This document shows, piece by piece, positions 31,701 through 43,937 of a stretch of 64,000 bases of DNA. The DNA comes from Anisus vortex (taxonomy: Eukaryota; Mollusca; Gastropoda; Planorbidae), in NCBI GenBank assembly GCA_949126835.1, contig OX421497.1:3837024-3901023 (forward strand). Direction: 5' to 3'. The notes beneath the pieces were generated by a model. That model was not told the DNA's origin and ran no database searches. It was given only the letters and a program-made list of their open reading frames with translations. The translations under genes were made by a program, and so were the position numbers. Positions within the stretch are counted from its first letter, which is position 1. Every line of letters begins with the position of its first letter.

Positions 31701-34700
31701 ATTTCTATACGCTGAAATAAGTTCTACACTCTGTGATATGTTCTATACTGTGTTGCAATTTCTATACACTGAAATAAGTTCTACACTCTGTGATATGTTC
31801 TATACTGTGTTGCAATTTCTATACGCTGAAATAAGTTCTACACTCTGTGATATGTTCTATACTGTGTTGCAATTTCTATACACTGAAATAAGTTCTACAC
31901 TCTGTGATATGTTCTATACTGTGTTGCAATTTCTATACACTGAAATAAGTTCTACACTCTGTGATATGTTCTATACTGTGTTGCAATTTCTATACACTGA
32001 AATAAGTTCTACACTCTGTGATATGTTCTATACTGTGTTGCAATTTCTATACACTGAAATAAGTTCTACACTCTGTGATAAGTTCTATACTGTGTTGCAA
32101 TTTCTATACACTGAAATAAGTTCTACACTCTGTGATATGTTCTATACTGTGTTGCAATTTCTATACACTGAAATAAGTTCTACACTCTGTGATATGTTCT
32201 ATACTGTGTTGCAATTTCTATACACTGAAATAAGTTCTACACTCTGTGATATGTTCTATACTGTGTTGCAATTTCTATACACTGAAATAAGTTCTACACT
32301 CTGTGATATGTTCTATACTGTGTTGCAATTTCTATACACTGAAATAAGTTCTACACTCTGTGATATGTTCTATACTGTGTTGCAATTTCTATACACTGAA
32401 ATAAGTTCTACACTCTGTGATATGTTCTATACTGTGTTGCAATTTCTATACACTGAAATAAGTTCTACACTCTGTGATATGTTCTATACTGTGTTGCAAT
32501 TTCTATACACTGAAATAAGTTCTACACTCTGTGATATGTTCTATACTGTGTTGCAATTTCTATACACTGAAATAAGTTCTACACTCTGTGATATGTTCTA
32601 TACTGTGTTGCAATTTCTATACACTGAAATAAGTTCTACACTCTGTGATAAGTTCTATACTGTGTTGCAATTTCTATACACTGAAATAAGTTCTACACTC
32701 TGTGATAAGTTCTATACTGTGTTGCAATTTCTATACACTGAAATAAGTTCTACACTCTGTGATATGTTCTATACTGTGTTGCAATTTCTATACGCTGAAA
32801 TAAGTTCTACACTCTGTGATAAGTTCTATACTGTGTTGCAATTTCTATACGCTGAAATAAGTTCTACACTCTGTGATAAGTTCTATACTGTGTTGCAATT
32901 TCTATACACTGAAATAAGTTCTACACTCTGTGATATGTTCTATACTGTGTTGCAATTTCTATACACTGAAATAAGTTCTACACTCTGTGATATGTTCTAT
33001 ACTGTGTTGCAATTTCTATACACTGAAATAAGTTCTACACTCTGTGATATGTTCTATACTGTGTTGCAATTTCTATACACTGAAATAAGTTCTACACTCT
33101 GTGATATGTTCTATACTGTGTTGCAATTTCTATACACTGAAATAAGTTCTACACTCTGTGATATGTTCTATACTGTGTTGCAATTTCTATACACTGAAAT
33201 AAGTTCTACACTCTGTGATATGTTCTATACTGTGTTGCAATTTCTATACACTGAAATAAGTTCTACACTCTGTGATATGTTCTATACTGTGTTGCAATTT
33301 CTATACACTGAAATAAGTTCTACACTCTGTGATATGTTCTATACTGTGTTGCAATTTCTATACACTGAAATAAGTTCTACACTCTGTGATAAGTTCTATA
33401 CTGTGTTGCAATTTCTATACACTGAAATAAGTTCTACACTCTGTGATATGTTCTATACTGTGTTGCAAATTGTATACACTGAAATAAGTTCTACACTCTG
33501 TGATATGTTCTATACTGTGTTGCAATTTCTATACACTGAAATAAGTTCTACACTCTGTGATATGTTCTATACTGTGTTGCAATTTCTATACACTGAAATA
33601 AGCTCTACACTCTGTGATATGTTCTATACTGTGTTGCAATTTCTATACGCTGAAATAAGTTCTACACTCTGTGATATGTTCTATACTGTGTTGCAATTTC
33701 TATACGCTGAAATAAGTTCTACACTCTGTGATATGTTCTATACTGTGTTGCAATTTCTATACACTGAAATAAGTTCTACACTCTGTGATATGTTCTATAC
33801 TGTGTTGCAATTTCTATACGCTGAAATAAGTTCTACACTCTGTGATATGTTCTATACTGTGTTGCAATTTCTATACACTGAAATAAGTTCTACACTCTGT
33901 GATATGTTCTATACTGTGTTGCAATTTCTATACACTGAAATAAGTTCTACACTCTGTGATATGTTCTATACTGTGTTGCAATTTCTATACACTGAAATAA
34001 GTTCTACACTCTGTGATATGTTCTATACTGTGTTGCAATTTCTATACACTGAAATAAGTTCTACACTCTGTGATATGTTCTATACTGTGTTGCAAATTGT
34101 ATACACTGAAATAAGTTCTACACTCTGTGATATGTTCTATACTGTGTTGCAATTTCTATACACTGAAATAAGTTCTACACTCTGTGATATGTTCTATACT
34201 GTGTTGCAATTTCTATACACTGAAATAAGTTCTACACTCTGTGATATGTTCTATACTGTGTTGCAAATTGTATACACTGAAATAAGTTCTACACTCTGTG
34301 ATATGTTCTATACTGTGTTGCAATTTCTATACACTGAAATAAGTTCTACACTCTGTGATATGTTCTATACTGTGTTGCAATTTCTATACACTGAAATAAG
34401 TTCTACACTCTGTGATATGTTCTATACTGTGTTGCAATTTCTATACACTGAAATAAGTTCTACACTCTGTGATATGTTCTATACTGTGTTGCAATTTCTA
34501 TACACTGAAATAAGTTCTACACTCTGTGATATGTTCTATACTGTGTTGCAATTTCTATACACTGAAATAAGTTCTACACTCTGTGATATGTTCTATACTG
34601 TGTTGCAATTTCTATACACTGAAATAAGTTCTACACTCTGTGATATGTTCTATACTGTGTTGCAAATTGTATACACTGAAATAAGTTCTACACTCTGTGA

Positions 34701-35107
34701 TATGTTCTATACTGTGTTGCAATTTCTATACACTGAAATAAGTTCTACACTCTGTGATATGTTCTATACTGTGTTGCAATTTCTATACACTGAAATAAGT
34801 TCTACACTCTGTGATATGTTCTATACTGTGTTGCAAATTGTATACACTGAAATAAGTTCTACACTCTGTGATATGTTCTATACTGTGTTGCAATTTCTAT
34901 ACACTGAAATAAGTTCTACACTCTGTGATATGTTCTATACTGTGTTGCAATTTCTATACACTGAAATAAGTTCTACACTCTGTGATATGTTCTATACTGT
35001 GTTGCAATTTCTATACACTGAAATAAGTTCTACACTCTGTGATATGTTCTATACTGTGTTGCAATTTCTATACACTGAAATAAGTTCTACACTCTGTGAT
35101 ATGTTCT
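25756..35107. repeat. 57-bp satellite array, about 164 copies (9.35 kb)
   Basis: The unit consists of GATATGTTCTATACTGTGTT + GCAATTTCTATACACTGA + AATAAGTTCTACACTCTGT, 57 bp in total. Early units (25756-26720) are more varied and partly alternate between two types (GCAAATTGTATACGCTG...CTTTGATAAG and GCAATTTCTATACACTG...CTGTGATATG), giving a 114-bp dimer period. From about 27000 the array is nearly homogeneous. Because 57 is divisible by three, one frame stays open for 25810-29772 and 29800-35241, broken once by TAC to TAG at 29770-29772. Variants do not favour silent positions, no conserved start context precedes it, and I do not call it a gene. The array starts at the right edge of a hAT MITE. 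Confidence 0.97.
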
Positions 35108-35486
35108 TAATTGTATGTCAAAGTCGATTTCCAGGTCCGTGGTCAACAGTCAAAGAATGTAAAAAAAAATACAAAAACGAAACAAGGAAAACAAAAACAA
35201 ATTTCGGTAAAGTAGGAGAGGGAAGTGTAATTGGAATCTAATTTAGAGTTTGACCGAGAAAGATTTGAAAGGTAGAAAGAAATACAGACGTCTTATTCAA
35301 CGACTAATATATTCTATCTGTCTTTGATGGTCCAGAAAGAATAATGAGATTAAGTGGGATAGTGATAAAATGTTGTTGAGGATGTTCTTTTCGAGAAATG
35401 TGATTAGTAAAGGTAGACAACCAAGTTTATTCTTTTTTTGTTTGTTTGCTGTATTTATGTCATCCAGGTGAAAAAAATTGTGAAGT
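35108..35486. other. no gene seen
   Basis: The open frame running out of the array into this stretch (to 35241) is Lys-rich read-through without recognisable content. Confidence 0.4.
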
Positions 35487-35785
35487 GTAAACCGTGATTG
35501 TAGGATTGTGTGTAGCAGTGTTTATAGGATTGTGTTTGTAGGATTATGTTTGTAGGATTGTGTTTGTAGCGTTGTGTTTGTAGGATTGTGTTTGTAGGAT
35601 TGTGTTTGTAGGATTGTGTTTGTAGGGTTGTGTCTGTGGGATTATGTTTGTATGATTGTGTTTGTAGGATTGTGTTTGTAGGATTGTGTTTGTAGGGTTG
35701 TGTCTGTGGGATTATGTTTGTAGGATTGTGTTTGTAGGATTATGTTTGTAGGATTGTGTTTGTAGGATTGTGTCTGTGTAGACCT
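35487..35785. repeat. ~14-bp minisatellite (ATTGTGTTTGTAGG)n
   Basis: About 21 copies with variants ATTATGTTTGTAGG and TTGTGTCTGTGGG. A block GGTTGTGTCTGTGGGATTAT is itself duplicated (35626 and 35694). Confidence 0.9.
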
Positions 35786-36761
35786 ACACTTGCTGGGTTA
35801 TAAAGGTTTACATCTGTGTGGGCAATAGGACAAAGAGGCCTAGATTTTTTTTTGTTGAAATCTCAACTGACAAGATGTAATTCTTGGTTTCTGTTGCCCC
35901 CCTTCCCCCCTCTCCCTCCCCACGCAAACCCCACATACTTTAACTCAATCTCTCCGGACTTACCTCCGAGCCAATATTACAACATATTACAACATAATAA
36001 AACATATTTCTACATATTACAACAAATTACATTTTTAAAAAGCTTATGTTAAGACTATGCTGGGGGATTAGAAATCTCTTCCTCTCCAGCCCTTCCCCCA
36101 CTTACAATTATGGCTACGCCAGTGCAGAAAAGTATTGTTTTTGCCTTGCTCCATTAACAACATGTAATACAATAGGCCTACTTTGTCCTTTTTTTTGTCT
36201 GTTGTTGCTTGTTTCATTTTGATTTTTTTTTTTGATGTGGCGTCGTTGGTCTGCGGTTGTCTATGAAGAAAAATAAAAAATGTTTCAAAAACCTCTACAC
36301 ATCACAGAAGCCACTGGAAAAAGATTTTTAAAAAATCAACTTGATCTATGTGTTTCGGCTGGTTAGGGCCGATGTGCATCTTAAGTTGAAGATTACTGGC
36401 ACTACGTGAATAGCAACATGTAGTTGTGCTTGTATAACTCTGGTTTGTAGTTTTCTATTTTTATTTCCCATGGCATTCATGCAAATAGATATGTAGAATA
36501 TCAAAACCTGACAAATAGGCTCACACAAATCAAATAAATGTTTAATCGTCCTGGACTTGTAATGACATAAGTTGAAAAATGAAATATGTTTAAAGTTAAA
36601 GTAAACATAAGCAAAACACTAATAGACTTTTTACATTGAAGTAAGAACTAAGAACCAACAAGAAAAGAAGTTTAAAAATACACGATGTCCATATCCGCGA
36701 AAATTCCTATTAGTTCATTTAGAATGGTAAGAGTTAAAAAGAGTTAACGGGACATAATCCA
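35786..36761. other. no gene seen
   Basis: CT-rich tract at 35895-35925, CATATTACAACATATT-like short repeats near 35970-36030. No recognised coding or element ends. Confidence 0.35.
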
Positions 36762-37084
36762 GATAAGATAAGATTCATACTTCCAATTTGAAGATGACGA
36801 AATCTCTACCTTAAGGAGCACAATGACCGAGCGGCGATCCGAAGGTTCTGGGTTCGAATCCTAGTGAAGGCTAGGATTTTTTCTCTGGACTTGAGGGTGC
36901 CCCTGAGTCTACCTGAGTCTACCCAGCTCTGTTGGGTACCTGACACTAGTTGGGGTAAAGTAAAGGCGGCTGGGCATTGTGCTGGCCACACATCGCCTCG
37001 TATGCCGTGGCCACAGAAACTGGTGAATGCTGCTTCACAGGCCCTATGATCAGTTTGATCCGAAGGGTACTTCACTTAACTACT
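36762..37084 (+). mobile_element. SINE-A copy with upstream LINE-tail-like leader
   Basis: The SINE head (TGACCGAGCGG at 36824, B box GGGTTCGAATCC) and full body match 19416-19677, with a duplicated CTGAGTCTACC. It is preceded by AGATAAGATAAGATTCATAC and CCAATTTGAAGATGAC, the same leader that follows a LINE (ATAAG)n tail at 18120-18165. The SINE may therefore carry, or regularly insert beside, this leader. Confidence 0.8.
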
Positions 37085-37404
37085 TACTAATCCAGTCCTA
37101 AAACACATGTATAAATGCAATTTTAAAATTACCAAGGGTTGATGCTAAATATAGTAATTTAAGTCAATAATTATAAGCTCAATTCTTCCCGCCCCAATCC
37201 TTTTTTCCCCACTAATCTGAATAAAAAATATATTGACATACTGACATCCAGCCCCACCCTACCTTATCTCTACAGCTGACGTACATTCGTAACATAAGCT
37301 TAATAGCACACAAAAAAATAATTTGTACAAAATGTATATTGAACAAAAAATAGAGTGTAGGAACAGGTAAGAATGACTCAATGGAATACAGAGAACCTCA
37401 CAGA
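37085..37404. other. no gene seen
   Basis: AT-rich, unremarkable. Confidence 0.3.
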
Positions 37405-38045
37405 ATACTTTTCTATCTTATCTTATACATTACAGACGCTCCTTCTATAAAGAAGATTATTGCGTGCTACGCTCATCCGTGGTCCGAGTCTAGTCTTGCA
37501 TTTTTATTGATGTTTTAAATGATGTTAGGTTACTGGTTTTCCTGGTTTGTTCAGGCACCCCATTCCATGCCCGAATGCCACTCGGTAAGAAAGAGTACTT
37601 ATATGCATTTGTTCTCGCAAAGGGAATAAGGAAAGTGTTTTTGTCTTTATGTTTATCTGAGCTTTGCAACAGGTTGTTATTGGGTTGAATTTCTAAATTA
37701 GAGTTTAATGCCTTATGTATTATTACTACTTTACTCTTTGCCCTTCTGTCCTCTAGTGTTTCTAGGTTTAGTGATTTGACTAATGGTGTTACTCTTGTCA
37801 ATTGGGAATATTCACTAGTTATGAACCTTGCAGCTCTTTTTTTTAATTTAAATTTGTTCTAATTTTTTAATGTTTTCTTTAGTTAATGGGTCCCATACAG
37901 ATTCTGCATATTCTAGTATAGGCCTAACTAATGTGAGATAGCATTTTAGTTTTATATTCTTATTACATTTGTAAAAGTTCCTTTTTATGAATCCTAAGGT
38001 TTTGTTTGATTTTTTAATTACTTCATCAATATGAGGGTTCAACGT
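37405..38045 (-). pseudogene. LINE (CR1/Jockey-like) C-terminal region
   Basis: Two minus frames, 38042-37848 and 37801-37490, are the halves of one broken ORF. The first reads KTLGFIKRNF, YLTLVRPILEYAESVWDP, KLEQI, the conserved segment after the reverse-transcriptase catalytic box. The second ends in YKYSFLPSGIRAWNGVPEQT and a TSFKTSIKMQD terminus, the usual C-terminal block. The 3' end carries GCGTCTGTAATGTATAAGAT on the minus strand. It is better preserved than the copy at 10680-11590 but is frameshifted and 5'-truncated. Confidence 0.85.
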
Positions 38046-38354
38046 ATGTATTAATATTATAGTTCCTCGTTAAATGCAATTAAACTGTAGACATTTAATT
38101 ATAGTGTACGAGAATGGAATCATCTAGGACCTAGGAAGATACGTCATGAACTACACAAATAAATAGCTTTTCAGCCACCATTTTAACTGTGGAAGTTTCT
38201 ATACCTGTGACGTCAGACCACAAGGGATACAACTCTTTTTCGTGGCTTAATATTAATCTAGACCAGTAGGTCTTTGACAAAGCACTGTGCACATTATTTG
38301 TGTTCATTAGTTCGTGTTGTTTTGTTTTTTGTATGCATTCATTCTGTTAATATC
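38046..38354. other. no gene seen
   Basis: No recognised feature; mixed AT-rich sequence. Confidence 0.3.
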
Positions 38355-38425
38355 GTGTATTTTTTTCAAAACCGATTTTTTTCGGTTCTAGAAATTCGAT
38401 TTTAAACCGATTTTCGGTTTGCCAC
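38355..38425. mobile_element. fragment related to the AACCGGTTTT-rich hAT MITE (family E)
   Basis: AAAACCGATTTTTTTCGGTT and TTAAACCGATTTTCGGTTTG resemble the ACCGGTTTT-rich interior of 61789-62272. Confidence 0.5.
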
Positions 38426-38826
38426 CCCCTTCCCCCGTGCCCTTTTTTTGTGTTTCTTTTGTTATTATGTATGTAGGCCTATAGGTGGAAAATGAAGATA
38501 TTGTTCTGTAGTGAAGTGACCGAACGAGCGATAAAAATCTGCTCCTTTGCACTTTAGATAGCTATGCTAATAGGAGTCACACACACACACACACTCAAAA
38601 CTCAAAACAAAATCGCTACAGAAATTCTATCGGTCTGTTTGTTCGTTATGTTCAGCGTCTGTAAGAAAACCTTTGATTCCCAAGGACGTGGATCCCAAGA
38701 ATTGTGCCGCAGACTCGCGTTAACGTAACTTATTCGCATCTGCGTTTGTTGTTGTCTGTATATCGCATGCAATATTTGGGATTTGAAAAGACAACAATAG
38801 GCCTGTGACAAATTAGTCATCTAATG

Positions 38827-39045
38827 CAGGGGTCAGCATCCTACAACACGCGTGCCAAACTTGGCACGCAGAGTAATTGTCGATGTCACGCGGAAGACTA
38901 CCAAAAAATGGGGCAATTTAAATACTTCTACAAGTAGCCTAGTTGACTACTAAAGCAGGATGACCTTAAATTAGGCTTTTGGCACGCTTAATTAATTAGA
39001 AATCCTATTTCGGCACACTGTTATCAAAAGTTTGACGATCTCTGA
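38827..39045 (-). mobile_element. hAT MITE (family B), 219 bp
   Basis: The ends are CAGGGGTCAGCATCC and GTTTGACGATCTCTG. The flanks ATCTAATG (38819-38826) and ACCTAATG (39046-39053) form an 8-bp target duplication with one mismatch. Internal GCGTGCCAAACTTGGCACGC and GGCACACTGTTATCAAAAG match the two ends of the 1.56-kb element at 19918-21481, so it is a deletion derivative. Confidence 0.75.
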
Positions 39046-39053
39046 CCTAATGT

Positions 39054-39478
39054 TTGCAAGGCATTTAATGTTAAGGAATTATTTTGTGCGACTCAAACAT
39101 AGATTTAAAATATTTCTTCGAGAACTAAAAAAAAAAACTTCTGGGACACCATATGTGAATGATTTCCCCCTAAACATAAAAAAAAAACACACACGAAAAC
39201 CGGAATGGAAAGATTGATGGATGCAGCTAGACACAAATTATAGCTATTCTGTCAGGACAATATATTGGATCCAACAAACGGTCCAATATTTAGGTCCAAA
39301 ATAGTACGGGCTGACATGTTAATAGGGGTCAATAACAAATCTTAAAAAGGTGGTAGGTCTACTGACGATATTTTATGCCTTTGAGAGACTATACCGGGGG
39401 GGGAGGGGGGATAGACTCTTCAGAGTGGTGCGTCATCATTATTTTATCGATAGGAATAGTCCGTGACAATAGTGTTAG
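39054..39478. other. no gene seen
   Basis: Poly-G tract near 39397. No recognised coding sequence. Confidence 0.3.
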
Positions 39479-39775
39479 TAATAATAATAATAATTTGTAT
39501 ATCGCTGCTAACAAACATTATGTAAGCTCAAAGCGCATTTAAAATACAACTACGGACACGGATATAATCTCTAGGCTGAGAAAATATAAAACTTATTGAT
39601 GATTTAAAACTTTACAAACATAGGGCAAAAAAAAATGAAGCATTAACTGGACCTAACAGATAAGTAACACAGTAGGGGGTCTAAAGCATGTTATCTAATG
39701 TAAATTTTGAAATAATGAGTTTTTAATGACCTAGCGACTGCAACAGCTGCAGTATTAATGGTGGAAGCCACTTAT
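39479..39775 (-). mobile_element. LINE 3' fragment with (ATT)n tail
   Basis: (AAT)n at 39479-39494 then TTTGTATATCGCTGCTAACA and TGTAAGCTCAAAGCGCATTT, the same 3' UTR as at 6815 and 19708. It ends around 39775 with GTATTAATGGTGGAAGCC. Confidence 0.7.
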
Positions 39776-39970
39776 GTAGGCCTATTGCTTACTTCGGTGA
39801 CCAAATCAGCCCCCCCCCCCTTAAAAAACAAAACTAGCTAATTAAGGGGAAATTAAATCGTTTATATTAGAGCATTACAATTAGTAACACCTTCAAACTA
39901 ACATTCTGTTTTGACTTTCTAAAAAAACAATATTTTTCATTAAAACATATACCCCCTTACTTTTCTCCCT

Positions 39971-40024
<54 letters not shown>

Positions 40025-40820
40025 CGCAATGCACATTCAGTGCAAATCGTTTGAATATATAAAACAACTATGACAGCATTAGCGAACAACTAAGCCCACA
40101 GGTAAATACACTATTTCTACAGCCGTGTTGACGTTCTTCTTGTCTCCCCCTCACCATCGACATTCCCAGCGTTTCACCTGGTTGCTAGGAAGAGATGGCG
40201 AAATGGGGAAAACAAATTGTAACAAAAAAAAGACTTATTACTTTATGATGACTTTAAAGAAACGTACACGTTTTTCAATCGAGGAACGATATTTGTGTAT
40301 CTAAAATAAAAACTCGGATCAATAAAATAGTTTTTATTTCAATGTACGAAACAAATATAGTTTTAGTATAAATAATTGAGCAGACCGGAATGGATGAGAC
40401 GGTGGGACTGTTTATCAAATGCGGTGGAAATGTTTTTGTCAATGTCAACAAAAATGGGTTGGCAGCAAATGGTAGAACTCACAAACCCGATTATACATTC
40501 TCGTCTGCCCTTTTGTCATGGGTTGCCAGGTCTTTCCAAAAATTAAAACAGCCAACAACACATACACACACACGCTCCAATACACACACAGATAAAGTTT
40601 AACTGTTCTGATATCATTGGCGGAGCCAGGATTACGACGCTGGGGAGTGGAAGCAAAAAGTCCAAAGAGTGTGTGTGTGGGGGGGGGGGGTGAGGGAGAG
40701 GCCATTAAAAGGCCAATTCTTTACAACATTTAATTTATTCAAAATCGTAACCTAAACAATGGAACAAATTATCTTTTTTTTTAACTACCAGTCATTCTTT
40801 TTAGCATCACTGTGGTCGAA
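39776..40820. other. no gene; (CT)n and (CA)n microsatellites
   Basis: (CT)n at 39974-40022, CACACA tract at 40560-40590, poly-G at 40679-40690. The frame at 40390-40602 has no recognised content. Confidence 0.4.
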
Positions 40821-41011
40821 AGCAGATAGATAAATAGATAGGTGCATATATTCATAGTTAATTTACATTCGTACTATTTCGTAGGTAGATAATAGATAGA
40901 TGATAGATGGCAGATAGAGAATAGATAGTGAGATAGAATATAGGTAGATCGATAAATTGATTGAGTGAGGGAGTGAGTAAGTAGTCGCTTAGTTGATTGC
41001 ATGATTGATAT

Positions 41012-41058
<47 letters not shown>

Positions 41059-41152
41059 CATACATACATACATACATACATACATAGAAACATAGATAGA
41101 CAGAGGACAAAGTTAAATACATAGATACATAGATATATATATAGATAGATAC

Positions 41153-41187
<35 letters not shown>

Positions 41188-41322
41188 CATAGATAGAAGC
41201 ATAGATAGATACATAGAAACATAGATAGACAGAGGACAGATAGACAAATACATAGATACATAGATAGATACATAGATAGAAACATAGATAGACAGAGGAC
41301 AAATAGATAAATACATAGTTAC

Positions 41323-41361
<39 letters not shown>

Positions 41362-41437
41362 CATAGATAGATACATAGATAGATACATAGATAGAAACAT
41401 AGATAGACAGAGGACAAATAGATAAATACATAGTTAC

Positions 41438-41472
<35 letters not shown>

Positions 41473-41592
41473 CATAGAAACATAGATAGACAGAGGACAG
41501 ATAGATAAATACATTGATACATAGATATAGATAGATATATAGATATATATATAGATAGATACATAGATATATAGAGGATAGATAGATAAATA
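40821..41592. repeat. GATA/CATA microsatellite array 1
   Basis: GATAGATA tracts are mixed with CATACATA at 41057-41083 and with a recurring block containing CATAGATAGACAGAGGACA (41091, 41221, 41287, 41399, 41482). This shows local higher-order duplication of roughly 65-115 bp pieces. Ile-Tyr-Leu-Ser frames on the minus strand are artefacts. Confidence 0.95.
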
Positions 41593-41772
41593 CAGAGAAA
41601 GAGAGAGAGAGAGACGGTATATAGACTAAAGGTGTATTAAATAACTTTGACATATTACCAAAAAAAAGGAAGTTCCAATATAAATGTCAACTAGACAGAT
41701 ACACTTAACACACACGCACATGCTCACACATATATTATATAGATCTACCGTTTCTCATGTCAAGCTACTTCA

Positions 41773-42204
41773 GTCGTCTGCTATCTTTGAGTCGTCTGCT
41801 ATCTTTGAGTCGTCTGCTATCTTTGAGTCGTCTGCTATCTTTGAGTCGTCTGCTATCTTTGAGTCGTCTGCTATCTTTGAGTCGTCTGCTATCTTTGAGT
41901 CGTCTGCTATCTTTGAGTCGTCTGCTATCTTTGAGTCGTCTGCTATCTTTGAGTCGTCTGCTATCTTTGAGTCGTCTGCTATCTTTGAGTCGTCTGCTAT
42001 CTTTGAGTCGTCTGCTATCTTTGAGTCGTCTGCTATCTTTGAGTCGTCTGCTATCTTTGAGTCGTCTGCTATCTTCGAGTCGTCTGCTATCTTTGAGTCG
42101 TCTGCTATCTTTGAGTCGTCTGCTATCTTTGAGTCGTCTGCTATCTTTGAGTCGTCTGCTACCTTCGAGTCGTCTGCTATATTTGAGTCGTCTGCTATCT
42201 TCGA
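41773..42204. repeat. 18-bp minisatellite, 24 copies
   Basis: GTCGTCTGCTATCTTTGA is repeated exactly 24 times (432 bp). Rare CTTCGA, TACCTTC and TATATTT variants lie mostly in the last third. Both strands stay open in several frames (for example a Ser-Ser-Ala-Ile-Phe-Glu hexapeptide); not a gene. Confidence 0.95.
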
Positions 42205-42388
42205 GTCCCAATGATTTTCACATGCCATCAATAATTTACCGTAGTCTGACTCGAGAGTATGACCAAGTAGTGTCAAGATTTCAGTGTGTCTATGACGTCA
42301 TTGATGTCCCAGTTTTAACTAGGTACTATACACTTATATATAATACATAGGGACGCAGACACATATTTTTACTAATACATAATTATGG

Positions 42389-42794
<406 letters not shown>

Positions 42795-42837
42795 TGAATT
42801 CTCTTCACTAGTTTTTCACGTCAAATAAATATTTTAG

Positions 42838-43937
42838 TTACTTCTGAGCGGTCAAGTGTAAGTGACTTCTTTGTATGCTTAAAACAACTTTCATTGAGCA
42901 TTCGATGACAAGGCGGTCATTAATCGATACAGACTAATTACATTCAAAAGAGTTTTTATGTTCGTCTTCTTTAATTAATAAAGCTAAAAATAACTTATTC
43001 TAAACAAAAATTATTTGTTTTATTATTGTAATAAATACAAGAGGCTCATATACTAGCATTATAGGCCTATTGTGTAATTGGTATAATTAGTTAATGTTTA
43101 AAAAAAAAATTACACCGACTTGAACTATTAATGCAGGAAACGTTGACTTACAACTGTTTAACGTAAATTAATATATAATACCTCTAATTACTAGTTGAAT
43201 AAAAAATATTATGCTGGATATGTATAAAGAAATGAAAATTAATAAGTAATATTAGTTATATGGCAAAACATAATATGTTTGATTGGCATCACTACTATAG
43301 AATGAAACTTGGAAACTTTAATTTAATGAAAGGGAGATAATTAACCCGTTTTTATGTAAGTTAATATTTCAAAATGTTTACTATTTCTCATTTGTTAACA
43401 GAATTAGTAGCTTGAAAATATAACTTAAAAATTATAAAACTATTTTTTTTCAATATTGTCAAAAAGTATATACATAGTCACGGTAATTATATATATTGAT
43501 TATATAAGTGAAGAAATTATATGTACGCTTTTGTAAATCACATTAGCTACCCACTTTGTATGATTACAACTTATCAATTCCGTTTTAAATGAGAATACTT
43601 TCCGATTCCATAATCTTAAAACATTGCTGACAATCTCAGTCTGAGGTTAAAATATAATTAATGATTAGACTAGTTGGTGAAAGAATCAATTCTTGACAAT
43701 TTTAGACATAATATTTGCTATAAACAAACAAAAAAAAACATGTTAATATTTTTAATTAAATAAATAATTATTTCCTATATAAAGTGGCCTTTGCTTTTGG
43801 CCTTTGCTACGGAGCTTAATTAATTGTCTTGTAACTAAAAAAAAAATAAAACTATCATAGATCAGGCTGTTGGCACGCTGAATGATGTAGAAATCATAGG
43901 TTGTCACACTATTAGCAAATGGTTCCCTACCACCCTG
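42838..43937 (+). mobile_element. hAT relic (family B), left end missing
   Basis: The right end GGTTCCCTACCACCCTG (ending 43937) with TTGGCACGCTGAATGATG just inside matches the inverted left end of 19918-21481. TCTGAGCGGTCAAGTGTAAG at 42845 matches an internal block there (20970). The order of these two blocks differs from the long copy, so an internal rearrangement is likely. The left terminus is lost next to GATA array 2. No coding frame remains. Confidence 0.5.

Noticed and set aside
41773..42204. CRISPR-like array because of regular repeats
   Set aside because: The repeats are contiguous with no spacers, and the genome is eukaryotic. The same holds for every other tandem array here.
41684..42350. 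Ser-Ser-Ala-Ile-Phe-Glu repeat protein
   Set aside because: An 18-bp minisatellite of 24 copies; open in more than one frame on both strands.
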